DNA from: JACRBK01 sp964427955
GTDB taxonomy: Bacteria > Chloroflexota > Anaerolineae > Aggregatilineales > Aggregatilineaceae
Assembly: GCA_964427955.1 (NCBI GenBank)
Contig: CAYRWY010000014.1
Location: forward strand, 1-37,538
Length of the DNA: 37,538 nt
Direction: 5' to 3'
Part shown: in pieces, positions 26,360 to 32,829 of the stretch
Numbering within the stretch: the stretch's first letter is position 1
Layout of the letters: every line of letters starts with the position of its first letter
Translations under genes and position numbers: made by a program
The notes under the pieces: model-generated
What the model was told of the DNA's origin: nothing
The model's input: the letters and a program-made list of their open reading frames with translations, nothing else
Database searches by the model: none

Positions 26360-26381
26360 CGGGGGCAGGAACCTGCCCCCG
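26360..26381. terminator. Hairpin between convergent gatA and UPF0173 gene
   Basis: CGGGGGCAG (26360-26368) pairs with CTGCCCCCG (26373-26381), 9 bp with a 4-nt loop, 13 nt after the gatA stop. The T-run lies before the hairpin on the plus strand, so it is not canonical for either gene. A two-way terminator or a dispersed palindrome both fit. Confidence 0.5.
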
Positions 26382-26391
26382 CCGACGACCG

Positions 26392-27081
26392 CTAGAACTG
26401 AAAACTCCCCCCTGGGTCCAGGACGACCGGCTGGGCATCCGTTTCGTTTTGCACGCGCTGGGCCCACAGCGAGACATCCTGAGCGATCCTATCGAACGTG
26501 TTGTAATGCATCGGGATCACGACCGTCGGCCTGAGAAGCTGGATAGCCTTCAACGAGCCTTCGATCCCCATCGTGAAGTAATCACCGATCGGCAGGATCG
26601 CCACGTCGAGGCCATTCTCGCCGATCAACTGCATGTCCATAAAAGGCCCCGTATCGCCCGCGTGATAAATGGTGGGACCGCCGTCCACCATGATCAGCAG
26701 CCCGTTCGGTTGGCCGCCGTAGCTGCCATCGGGCAGGGACGAGGTATGGAGGGCTGTCGTCAGTTCGACCCGGCCAAAGGGCAGCTTGACCCCGCCGCCC
26801 ACATTTAGCGTGTGGACTCTTTCCAGGTGGTACTTACTGCGCAGCCAGATTCCGATCTCATTGTTTGCGACGACCGTCGCCCCGGTCCGCCGGGCAATCG
26901 CCGGAGCATCGCCAATGTGATCGCCATGCCCGTGCGTCAACAAAATATACTCGGCTTCCACATCCTCCGGACCGATAGGAGACAGGGGGTTGCCGGTCAG
27001 GAAGGGGTCAATCAGAATACGATCGTCGCCAATGCGCAGTTGGAATGCAGAATGGCCTAACCAGACAATTTGGATCGACAT
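26392..27081 (-). CDS. Metal-dependent hydrolase, UPF0173 (beta-lactamase fold)
   Basis: The 229-residue protein matches the UPF0173 family in length and motifs: WLGHSAFQL at the start, DPFLTGNP, the metal-binding THGHGDH (50-56), a downstream His near TSSLPDG, the AGDTG aspartate and a final IPMHYNTF. These place two metals in a metallo-beta-lactamase fold with hydrolase activity of unknown substrate. There is no signal peptide. GAGAGGGGA precedes the ATG by about 10 nt. It converges on gatA and is divergent from the receiver-cyanophycinase operon. Confidence 0.92.
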   Translation of the reverse strand: MSIQIVWLGHSAFQLRIGDDRILIDPFLTGNPLSPIGPEDVEAEYILLTHGHGDHIGDAPAIARRTGATVVANNEIGIWLRSKYHLERVHTLNVGGGVKLPFGRVELTTALHTSSLPDGSYGGQPNGLLIMVDGGPTIYHAGDTGPFMDMQLIGENGLDVAILPIGDYFTMGIEGSLKAIQLLRPTVVIPMHYNTFDRIAQDVSLWAQRVQNETDAQPVVLDPGGSFQF

Positions 27082-27427
27082 ATTAACAATCCCCTCTCAA
27101 CGTCATGCGCTAAGACACTGCTTCCGTCGAGTATAGTTCGGACCTATACCCAGAAGCTACTTTCTGCTCCCAACTGTGCTCCACCTGTGTTACACAAGAC
27201 TATGATACCTCAGATCCCTCTTAATCAGCAGCAAACCAACCCTGCCCATAAACCACAGCACCGTTCAGTCTGAAGTTTTACAATTCATGATACAATTTTG
27301 ACAAATCAGCAATGGGATATTGATAACCGGAGCCTATGATGTAATCAAAGGCAAGGCAAAAGCTTTCATGGCCGGTTCCGACGGGCTTATCTACCCGCGT
27401 GGAGCCAAAAGAACGGAGTCATTTGAG
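27082..27427. promoter_or_regulatory. 346-nt gene-free region with a plus-strand promoter and leader
   Basis: This stretch is visibly richer in A/T than the window. It holds a perfect TTGACA (27298-27303) and GATAAC (27322-27327) 18 nt apart, with TACAATT repeated at 27279 and 27291 just upstream. The leader that would follow (about 27334-27427) can form an ACGGG/CCCGC hairpin near 27390 and ends in ACGGAG before the ATG at 27428. I see no coding pattern, no tRNA and no known riboswitch that I can defend. Confidence 0.45.
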
Positions 27428-27883
27428 ATGTTGGACTGGAACAACCTGACGGCGTGGAATGTCCTGCTGATCGACGATGAACCGGATAACCTCGAAGTTA
27501 TCGCCGAAACCCTACACTTTCATGGGATCTCCGTCAAAACTGCCCATAACGGACTGGAAGGGTTGGACCTTCTGAAAAGTTTCCTGCCGACATTAATCCT
27601 GCTTGATCTCTCCATGCCCAAAATGGATGGTTGGGAGATGCGCCAGCGGATCAAAAGCGATCCCCGCACCCAGCATATCCCGGTGGTGGCCCTCACGGCG
27701 CACGCGATGTCGGGCGACAAAGAGCGCGCCTTGCAAGCCGGTTTCGATGGCTACATGACCAAGCCGATCAGCATTCCCAATTTCGTGAACGACCTGAAAG
27801 CCTCGTTTCGTTCAGAACCTGCGACCATCCTCCCTTCTGTGCTCGCCAGCGTCGCCAGTCCTGCCATGAGCGCCAAACCCTAA
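27428..27883 (+). CDS. Single-domain response regulator (receiver only)
   Basis: The 151-residue product is a CheY-like receiver: NVLLIDDEPDN, phospho-acceptor D60 in LLDLSMPKMDG, Ser/Thr in VALTAHA, Lys in MTKPI. The last 25 residues are a low-complexity Ala/Ser/Pro tail. In-frame codons upstream to 27320 do not look coding. The ATG at 27428 has GGAG 9 nt before it. Receivers of the type with AHAMSGDKERALQAGFDGYMTKPI usually belong to hybrid-kinase phosphorelays, but no kinase is adjacent. The stop is 6 nt before the cyanophycinase gene, so the two are probably co-transcribed. Confidence 0.9.
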   Translation: MLDWNNLTAWNVLLIDDEPDNLEVIAETLHFHGISVKTAHNGLEGLDLLKSFLPTLILLDLSMPKMDGWEMRQRIKSDPRTQHIPVVALTAHAMSGDKERALQAGFDGYMTKPISIPNFVNDLKASFRSEPATILPSVLASVASPAMSAKP

Positions 27884-27889
27884 AGCAGC

Positions 27890-28693
27890 ATGACTCTTCC
27901 CGGATACCTCATCCCCATCGGCGGGGCAGAGGAAAAACACGGCCCACGCGTGGTGCTCGAACAGGTGGTACAGCGCGCGGGTGGTGCACAGGCTCGCCTG
28001 GTGATTATCCCCGCCGCTTCCAGCATTCCCGACAGCGTCGGGCTGCTGTACCGGACTCTGTTCACGGAGTTAGGGGCGTCGTCGGTGGACGTCGTCGAGA
28101 TCAAAACGCGCGCGGACGCCGAACAGCCCGCGCGATTTGCTGCGCTCGACACCTGCACCGCGCTTTTTCTCACCGGCGGCGATCAGGTCAAGCTGGTGTC
28201 GCTGCTCGGCGGGACACCATTAGCCGAGCGGATCAGGCAGCGCTGGGCTGCCGGGATGGTCGTGGCCGGGACCAGCGCCGGAGCCTCCGCCCTCAGCCAG
28301 CACATGGTCGCCTTCGGGCGCAGCGGGAACTCCCCGGCCCAACGCATGATCCAGCTAGTGCCGGGACTGGGCCTGATCGAGGGCGTGATCCTCGACCAGC
28401 ACTTCCGCCAGCGCGACCGGATCGGGCGGCTGACCACCGCCGTCGCCTACAACCCCGCCGTGCTCGGCGTCGGTCTGGACGAAGACACCGCCCTGGTGAT
28501 CGGGCCGGACCGGCAGGCCGAAGTGATCGGATCGGGCAGCGTCACCATCGTGGACGGCACGCACTTGCAGCACACCAACATTTACAATGTCAAAGCTCAC
28601 GACGCCATCGCGGTGTTAGGTCTTCAACTGCATTTCCTCACCCGCGGCTACCGCTACGATCTGGACCAGCGCCGCGCCATTCCCCCTGACTGA
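27890..28693 (+). CDS. Cyanophycinase-like serine peptidase (family S51)
   Basis: The 267-residue protein has the S51 fold markers: IPIGGAEEK at the start, FLTGGDQ, and the nucleophile elbow AGTSAGAS with S129, then DQHFRQRDRIGRL and GVGLDEDTAL. Cyanophycinases cut the Asp-Arg polymer cyanophycin to beta-Asp-Arg. The QHFxxRxRxxRL block is characteristic of that branch and differs from dipeptidase PepE. No cyanophycin synthetase (cphA) lies in the window, so either it is elsewhere or the enzyme uses outside or other isopeptides. There is no signal peptide. It starts 6 nt after the receiver gene and ends 5 nt from the convergent queA stop. Confidence 0.88.
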   Translation: MTLPGYLIPIGGAEEKHGPRVVLEQVVQRAGGAQARLVIIPAASSIPDSVGLLYRTLFTELGASSVDVVEIKTRADAEQPARFAALDTCTALFLTGGDQVKLVSLLGGTPLAERIRQRWAAGMVVAGTSAGASALSQHMVAFGRSGNSPAQRMIQLVPGLGLIEGVILDQHFRQRDRIGRLTTAVAYNPAVLGVGLDEDTALVIGPDRQAEVIGSGSVTIVDGTHLQHTNIYNVKAHDAIAVLGLQLHFLTRGYRYDLDQRRAIPPD

Positions 28694-28698
28694 ACCCT

Positions 28699-29778
28699 TC
28701 AGGCCGCTTCATCGCGCGCCGTGAGCGACGACGCGATTGTCGACTCCGCCAGGATCAGGTGGCTGTCGCCGAATTCGTGCCAGAGATAGCCCTCGCGCAC
28801 CGCTTCCGCATACGCCGCCCGGATCGTGTCCTGACTGGCCAGCGCGTACAGCATGGCGAGATGACTCGTCACCGGGTCATGCAGGCCGGTGATCAATCCA
28901 TCGACAGCGTGAATCCCGCGCTGGGGATGCACGTACAGCCGCGTGAATCCGGCGGCAGGGCGGATCTGCTGCCCATCCCAGGCCGATTCCAGCGCGCGGA
29001 TGACCGTCGTGCCCACCGCGATCACCCGCCGTCTCGCCCGGCGCGCCTCGTTCACCGCGCGCGCTGTCGCCGGCGGCACCTGGAACGGCTCGGCATAGAG
29101 CGGGTGCGACTCCACGTCCTCGACTTCGACTTCCAGGCTTGACACGCCGGTATGCAGCACTAACCCGGCGATCTCGATCCCTTTGGCGCGCAGGCGAGCG
29201 ACCACGCGCGGCGTGAAAGGCTGCGCGGCAGAAGGCATTTCGGCGCTGCCCGGCACGCTGGAGAAAAAAGTCTGGTACGCCGAGAGCGGATACGGCTGCG
29301 GCACGTAGCCGTAGCGGATCGGCTGACCGTGCTGCCGCATGGCCTGATCGAGATCGCCGCTGAACTGGGCGAACCACAGGCGCGGAATGCCCGGATAAGG
29401 CGCGACCAGCCGGGCGCTGACGCCCGCCGCCTGGATCGTCTCGCCCGCCGCCAGCGGCAGGGGACCGGGCTGGGCCGTGCTCCAACGCGGCTCGACCACC
29501 CACAGGCCCCGGCCATAGTGCGTGGACAGGTTGACGATGAACGAGCCGGGAGCGCCGCGGGCGGGCAGGCTGGCGGGCAGCGTCGCGCTCTGGTTGACGA
29601 CCAGCAGATCCCCGGCGTGCAGAAAGCTCGCCAGGTCGCGGAAATGTGCGTGGGTGTGCTGGCCGTCCGGGTGGCTGACCATCAGGCGCACGCCGTCGCG
29701 GGCGATCCCGCGCACGTCGGGCGGCGCGGCGGCTTGCAGTTCGGGCGGGCGAGGGAAGATTAGATCGCTGCGTTTCAC
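28699..29778 (-). CDS. queA: S-adenosylmethionine:tRNA ribosyltransferase-isomerase
   Basis: QueA transfers the ribosyl part of SAM to preQ1-modified tRNA to form epoxyqueuosine. The 359-residue product (family 340-360) has LLVVNQSATLPA near residue 60, PLSAYQTFFSSVPGSAEMPSAAQPFT (the conserved yqtvya..pGs.AaPtA block, with substitutions), the HTGVSSLEVE segment, AVGTTVIRALES and a final GDSHLILAE. The Y-A-x-x-PGSxAxPT block and N-terminus are rather divergent, so it may be a QueA-like branch. The start is a GTG at 29778 with GGAGG 7 nt upstream; the GTGA overlaps the stop of the NTF2-SDR gene. A longer open frame on this strand up to 30630 is not real. Confidence 0.88.
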   Translation of the reverse strand: MKRSDLIFPRPPELQAAAPPDVRGIARDGVRLMVSHPDGQHTHAHFRDLASFLHAGDLLVVNQSATLPASLPARGAPGSFIVNLSTHYGRGLWVVEPRWSTAQPGPLPLAAGETIQAAGVSARLVAPYPGIPRLWFAQFSGDLDQAMRQHGQPIRYGYVPQPYPLSAYQTFFSSVPGSAEMPSAAQPFTPRVVARLRAKGIEIAGLVLHTGVSSLEVEVEDVESHPLYAEPFQVPPATARAVNEARRARRRVIAVGTTVIRALESAWDGQQIRPAAGFTRLYVHPQRGIHAVDGLITGLHDPVTSHLAMLYALASQDTIRAAYAEAVREGYLWHEFGDSHLILAESTIASSLTARDEAA

Positions 29779-30872
29779 GCCATCACCTCCCACTGCTCGG
29801 CCTGAGCTTTGAAACGCTGGCCGCTGATCGCCGCGCGATCCTGGCCCAGCAGCCAGCCCCAAAACGGCAGGGTCACTTCGGGCAGCGGGCGATCCGAGAT
29901 GTCGTCGCCGGGGAACGCCTGCTGGTGCATGACCGTGCGCATATCGCCGGGATCGACGCTGACGACGCTCACGCCGGACTCGCGCAGCTCGTTCGCCAGG
30001 GTGAGCGAGATCAGATCCAGCGCGGCTTTGCTGGAGCCGTAGCCCGCCCAACCTTCGTAACCGCCCAACGCGGCATCGCTGCTGACGTCGATCACCAGCC
30101 CCTTGTTTTCTTTGAGCAGCGGCAGCGCGAGCTGGATCAGCCCCACCGGGGCGATCACGTTGGTGGCGAATACGTCTGCCAGATCGGCCAGCGGATAATC
30201 GGCCAGTGCGGGCAGCGGGCTGGGTCCCAGCGTCGAAGCGTTGTTGACGAGCAGATCCAGCCGCCCCAGCGACCGCGCCGCGTCGATCAGCCGCACCCGG
30301 TGTGCCGGGTCGGCCACGTCGCCGGGCAGCGCGATCACGGTCGAGCCGTAGGATTGGAGCGATCCGGCGGCCTGCGCCAGGGCGTCCGCGCCCCGCGCCG
30401 TCAGCACCAGGTCGTAGCTCTGCGCGGCCAGAAATCCGGCCAACGTCAGGCCCAATCCCCGGCTGGCCCCGGTGATCAGCGCCACCGGATGGCCCGACCG
30501 CTCGTCCTGGGCGTGCCACCACTCGCGAAAGGCGTGAGCGCGCCGCTCGCCTGCCTGGAACGAGGCGACGAAAATGCCTTCCAGGTGGGCGTGCCGACCG
30601 GAAGGTACCCGCGTAAACAACGCCGTCCACCGGGCAATCCCGGTCGTGGGCGTGATTTCGACGATCTCAAGCTGGACCCGGATGTCTTCCTGCTCGCGCG
30701 GCAGCGCCGACCAGTAGTCGAGGATGGCCGCGCGGCCTCGCAGCGGCGCGCCAAACGGATTTTCCGCGTAGGTCGCGTCGTCGGTGAACAGGTCCGCGGC
30801 CAGCGTGGCGCTGCGCGTTTCCCAGGCGCGGCCCAGGGTGTCGATCCAGGTCTGAAAGGTACTGCGATCCAT
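29775..30872 (-). CDS. NTF2-like domain fused to short-chain dehydrogenase/reductase
   Basis: The 365-residue protein joins two folds. Residues 1-125 resemble a SnoaL/NTF2-like domain (WETRSATLAADLFTDDATYAENPF, WRWT-like ARWTALFTR, EGIFVASF). Residues 128-365 form an SDR with cofactor motif TGASRGLG (134-141), LVNNAS, the catalytic Ser in IDVSSDA and YGSSK, giving the Ser-Tyr-Lys triad, and a PGDMRTVM segment after it. It would act as an NAD(P)-dependent oxidoreductase in the cytoplasm; the substrate is unknown. The ATG at 30872 is preferred to that at 30878 because AAGGA is 8 nt away and not 2. Its stop overlaps the queA GTG, so the genes are coupled. Confidence 0.88.
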   Translation of the reverse strand: MDRSTFQTWIDTLGRAWETRSATLAADLFTDDATYAENPFGAPLRGRAAILDYWSALPREQEDIRVQLEIVEITPTTGIARWTALFTRVPSGRHAHLEGIFVASFQAGERRAHAFREWWHAQDERSGHPVALITGASRGLGLTLAGFLAAQSYDLVLTARGADALAQAAGSLQSYGSTVIALPGDVADPAHRVRLIDAARSLGRLDLLVNNASTLGPSPLPALADYPLADLADVFATNVIAPVGLIQLALPLLKENKGLVIDVSSDAALGGYEGWAGYGSSKAALDLISLTLANELRESGVSVVSVDPGDMRTVMHQQAFPGDDISDRPLPEVTLPFWGWLLGQDRAAISGQRFKAQAEQWEVMA

Positions 30873-30918
30873 ACTCATGATCCTTTACGATAGGCCAGTC
30901 TGGATCACAGTATGAGGG

Positions 30919-30942
30919 AAAAAGAGGTCCGCCGCACCGGAC
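30919..30942 (-). terminator. Intrinsic terminator after the LuxR-type regulator gene
   Basis: On the minus strand GTCCG (30942-30938) pairs with CGGAC (30931-30927), followed closely by CTCTTTTTC (T-run 30923-30919). A wider pairing AGGTCC/GGACCT (30962-30957 with 30930-30925) extends it. It lies 31 nt after the regulator stop and separates that operon from the SDR-queA genes. Confidence 0.65.
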
Positions 30943-30972
30943 GGGGGGCCAGTCTTGGACCTGTACTTTCGA

Positions 30973-31593
30973 TCAGGACTCGATCAAGCCCTGCTGCGTG
31001 GCCCGGTGAATGGCTTCGGTGCGATTGCCCGCGTCGAGCTTGGCGAGGATGGCGCTGACGTGGAATTTGACCGTGCGCTCGGTGATCACCAGATCGGCGG
31101 CGATCTGCTTGTTGGTCAGGCCGCGCGCCAACAGGCGCAGCACCTCGCGTTCACGCTCAGTCAGCGGCTCGTGATCCAGCCGGGTCCGGCGCAGCAGCCT
31201 GGACGCCACGACAGGCTGAAGCAGCGCGCCCCCGGCCTGGACGACGCGCACCGCGTTGAAGATCTCGTCGCGGGGTGCCCCCTTGAGCAGGTAGCCCAGC
31301 GCCCCGGCCTGGACCGCCTGTAGAATGCGTTCATCGGTGTCGAACGCGGTGAACATGATCGCCCGCACGGCGGGATGCTGCGCGCGCAGCCGCTTGAGGG
31401 TCTCGACACCGTCCAGATCGGGCATCTCGATGTCGAGCAGCAGGACGTCGGGCTGAAGCTCCGCCACCTGCCGGATCGTCTCCGGCCCGGTGGAGGCTTC
31501 GCCCACCACTTCAAAATCCGGCTGGGTGCTGAGCACGGCTACCAGCCCATCGCGCACGATGGGGTGATCGTCGGCCACCAGGATACGGATCAT
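30973..31593 (-). CDS. NarL/LuxR-family response regulator
   Basis: This 206-residue protein has a receiver domain (1-120; ILVADDHPIVRDGL, phospho-acceptor D54 in LLLDIEMPDLDG, Lys in YLLKGAP) and a LuxR-type helix-turn-helix (about 140-203; LTEREREVLRLLARGLTNKQ, then TERTVKFHVSAILAKL). It binds DNA as a dimer when phosphorylated. Its ATG overlaps the stop of the upstream kinase gene (ATGA at 31590-31593), so the two are a matched pair. A terminator follows at 30919-30942. Confidence 0.96.
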   Translation of the reverse strand: MIRILVADDHPIVRDGLVAVLSTQPDFEVVGEASTGPETIRQVAELQPDVLLLDIEMPDLDGVETLKRLRAQHPAVRAIMFTAFDTDERILQAVQAGALGYLLKGAPRDEIFNAVRVVQAGGALLQPVVASRLLRRTRLDHEPLTEREREVLRLLARGLTNKQIAADLVITERTVKFHVSAILAKLDAGNRTEAIHRATQQGLIES

Positions 31594-32738
31594 GGCTGCG
31601 CCTCCAGGGGAACTAGAATCTCGATGCGCGTCCCCTCGCCGGGACAGCTTTCGAGCTTCAACTGGCCGCCCAGCAGGTGGGCGCGCTCGTTGATCCCGAT
31701 CAGGCCGTAATGCCCCTTCGGAATCTGGCCCGCGTCGAAGCCCTGCCCGTCGTCCTCGATCACCAACTGGACCTGGGCGGGCGTGATCACCAACTGAACG
31801 CCGAGGCAGTCCGCCTGGGCGTGGCGCGTGACGTTGGTCAGCGCCTCCTGGGCGATGCGGTACAGCCCGATCTCGACCCGGACGGGCAGCGGATAACTGC
31901 CGCCGGTGACGGTCCAGTGCAGAGCCAGGTCGTGTTTGCCGGCAGTTTCCTGGGCCAGGGACGCCAGCGCCTCGGCCAGGCTGCGCCCTTCCAGCGGCGC
32001 CGCGCGCAGATCGAGCACCGAGCGGCGGGCTTCTTCGAGGTTTTTGCGCGTCAGGGCCAGGGCATGGCGCACCGCTTCGTGGGCGCGTTCGGGTTTTGTC
32101 CCGGCGTCCAGCAGTGCGTCGGCGGCTTCAAGCTGCAAAGTAATCGCCGCCAGGCCCTGCGCCAGGGTGTCGTGAATCTCGCGCGCCAGCCGGTTGCGCT
32201 CTTCGGCAGCGCCCCACTGTACGCTGCGATCAAACAGGCGCGCCCGCTCGATGGCGATGCTGAGCAGATCGCCCACCGTATACAGCAGGCGCAGGTCGTC
32301 CGCCGACAGCTTGCGCCAGTCCGGGCTGGCGACGTTGAGCACGCCGAGTTTTTTGCCGTGGGCATAGAGCGGGATGCTGGCGTGGTAGCGCAAGCCGTCC
32401 GTGCCATCCACCAGCCAGCGCAGGCGACTGCACGTGATCACGTTGACATTCGCCGCCCCTTCCAGGTCACCGGCGCGGTAGGTGTCGAGGCAGTAGCACG
32501 TCCCTTCCAGGCGGTGCGGCGATTCGGCCAGCGCCGGAGGAAGATTCTGCGCGGCGGCCAGGTACGCTTCCCCGCTTTCTTCGCGCAGCAGCCACACCCA
32601 GCCGGTGCGCAGCCCCAGCAGATCGGCCACATGGGCCAGGGCCGCCTGCAACGTCTGCGACAGGTCTACCTCGCGGTTGAGCGCCTGAGCGACGGTATTC
32701 AGAATGGAGAGTTCGCGGTTGTCCGATGGTGCAGCCAT
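31590..32738 (-). CDS. GAF-domain histidine kinase, HisKA_3 (NarX/DesK) type
   Basis: The 382-residue protein has no membrane helix. Residues about 15-165 form a GAF domain (HVADLLGLRTGWVWLL, a Cys-rich region around CYCLDTYRAGDLEG and VNVITCSRL) that could hold a cofactor or small ligand. The HisKA_3 segment has H189 in REIHDTLAQGLAA, and the HATPase part has EALTNVTRHAQAD and the G boxes DDGQGFD and GLIGINERAHLLGG. It phosphorylates the coupled regulator at 30973. The Cys residues of the GAF domain are similar in kind to those of redox- or oxygen-sensing members, but the ligand is not known. Confidence 0.94.
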   Translation of the reverse strand: MAAPSDNRELSILNTVAQALNREVDLSQTLQAALAHVADLLGLRTGWVWLLREESGEAYLAAAQNLPPALAESPHRLEGTCYCLDTYRAGDLEGAANVNVITCSRLRWLVDGTDGLRYHASIPLYAHGKKLGVLNVASPDWRKLSADDLRLLYTVGDLLSIAIERARLFDRSVQWGAAEERNRLAREIHDTLAQGLAAITLQLEAADALLDAGTKPERAHEAVRHALALTRKNLEEARRSVLDLRAAPLEGRSLAEALASLAQETAGKHDLALHWTVTGGSYPLPVRVEIGLYRIAQEALTNVTRHAQADCLGVQLVITPAQVQLVIEDDGQGFDAGQIPKGHYGLIGINERAHLLGGQLKLESCPGEGTRIEILVPLEAQP

Positions 32739-32762
32739 GTGATCCCTACCCCGTTTGGGCAG

Positions 32763-32771
32763 ATTATAGCA
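32763..32771 (-). promoter_or_regulatory. Extended -10 promoter of the GAF kinase-regulator operon
   Basis: On the minus strand TGCTATAAT (32771-32763) is a perfect -10 with the TGN extension. The nearest -35-like hexamer, TTGATT (32788-32783), is only 14 nt away. The start near 32756 leaves an 18-nt leader before the ATG at 32738. Confidence 0.6.
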
Positions 32772-32783
32772 AAGCCGGGGGGA

Positions 32784-32818
32784 ATCAAGAGGGGCGGACT
32801 GGATGCCCGCCCCTTGAT
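32784..32818 (-). terminator. Hairpin after the M6 protease gene
   Basis: GGGGCGG (32791-32797) pairs with CCGCCCC (32807-32813), and ATCAA (32784-32788) pairs with TTGAT (32814-32818) with a 2-nt bulge. It starts 12 nt after the protease stop and has no U-run. Its base overlaps the upstream part of the kinase promoter. Confidence 0.55.
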
Positions 32819-32829
32819 GATCGGATGAT

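Noticed and set aside
27334..27427. Possible c-di-GMP riboswitch in the receiver-cyanophycinase leader
   Set aside because: It has GGCAAGGC and CCGG/CCCG pieces but lacks the conserved GCAAAGCC core and the tetraloop-receptor order.
29779..30630. Upstream extension of the queA reading frame by 284 codons
   Set aside because: The extension is Arg/Gly-rich and overlaps the real NTF2-SDR gene in another frame. The GTG at 29778 has a strong ribosome site.
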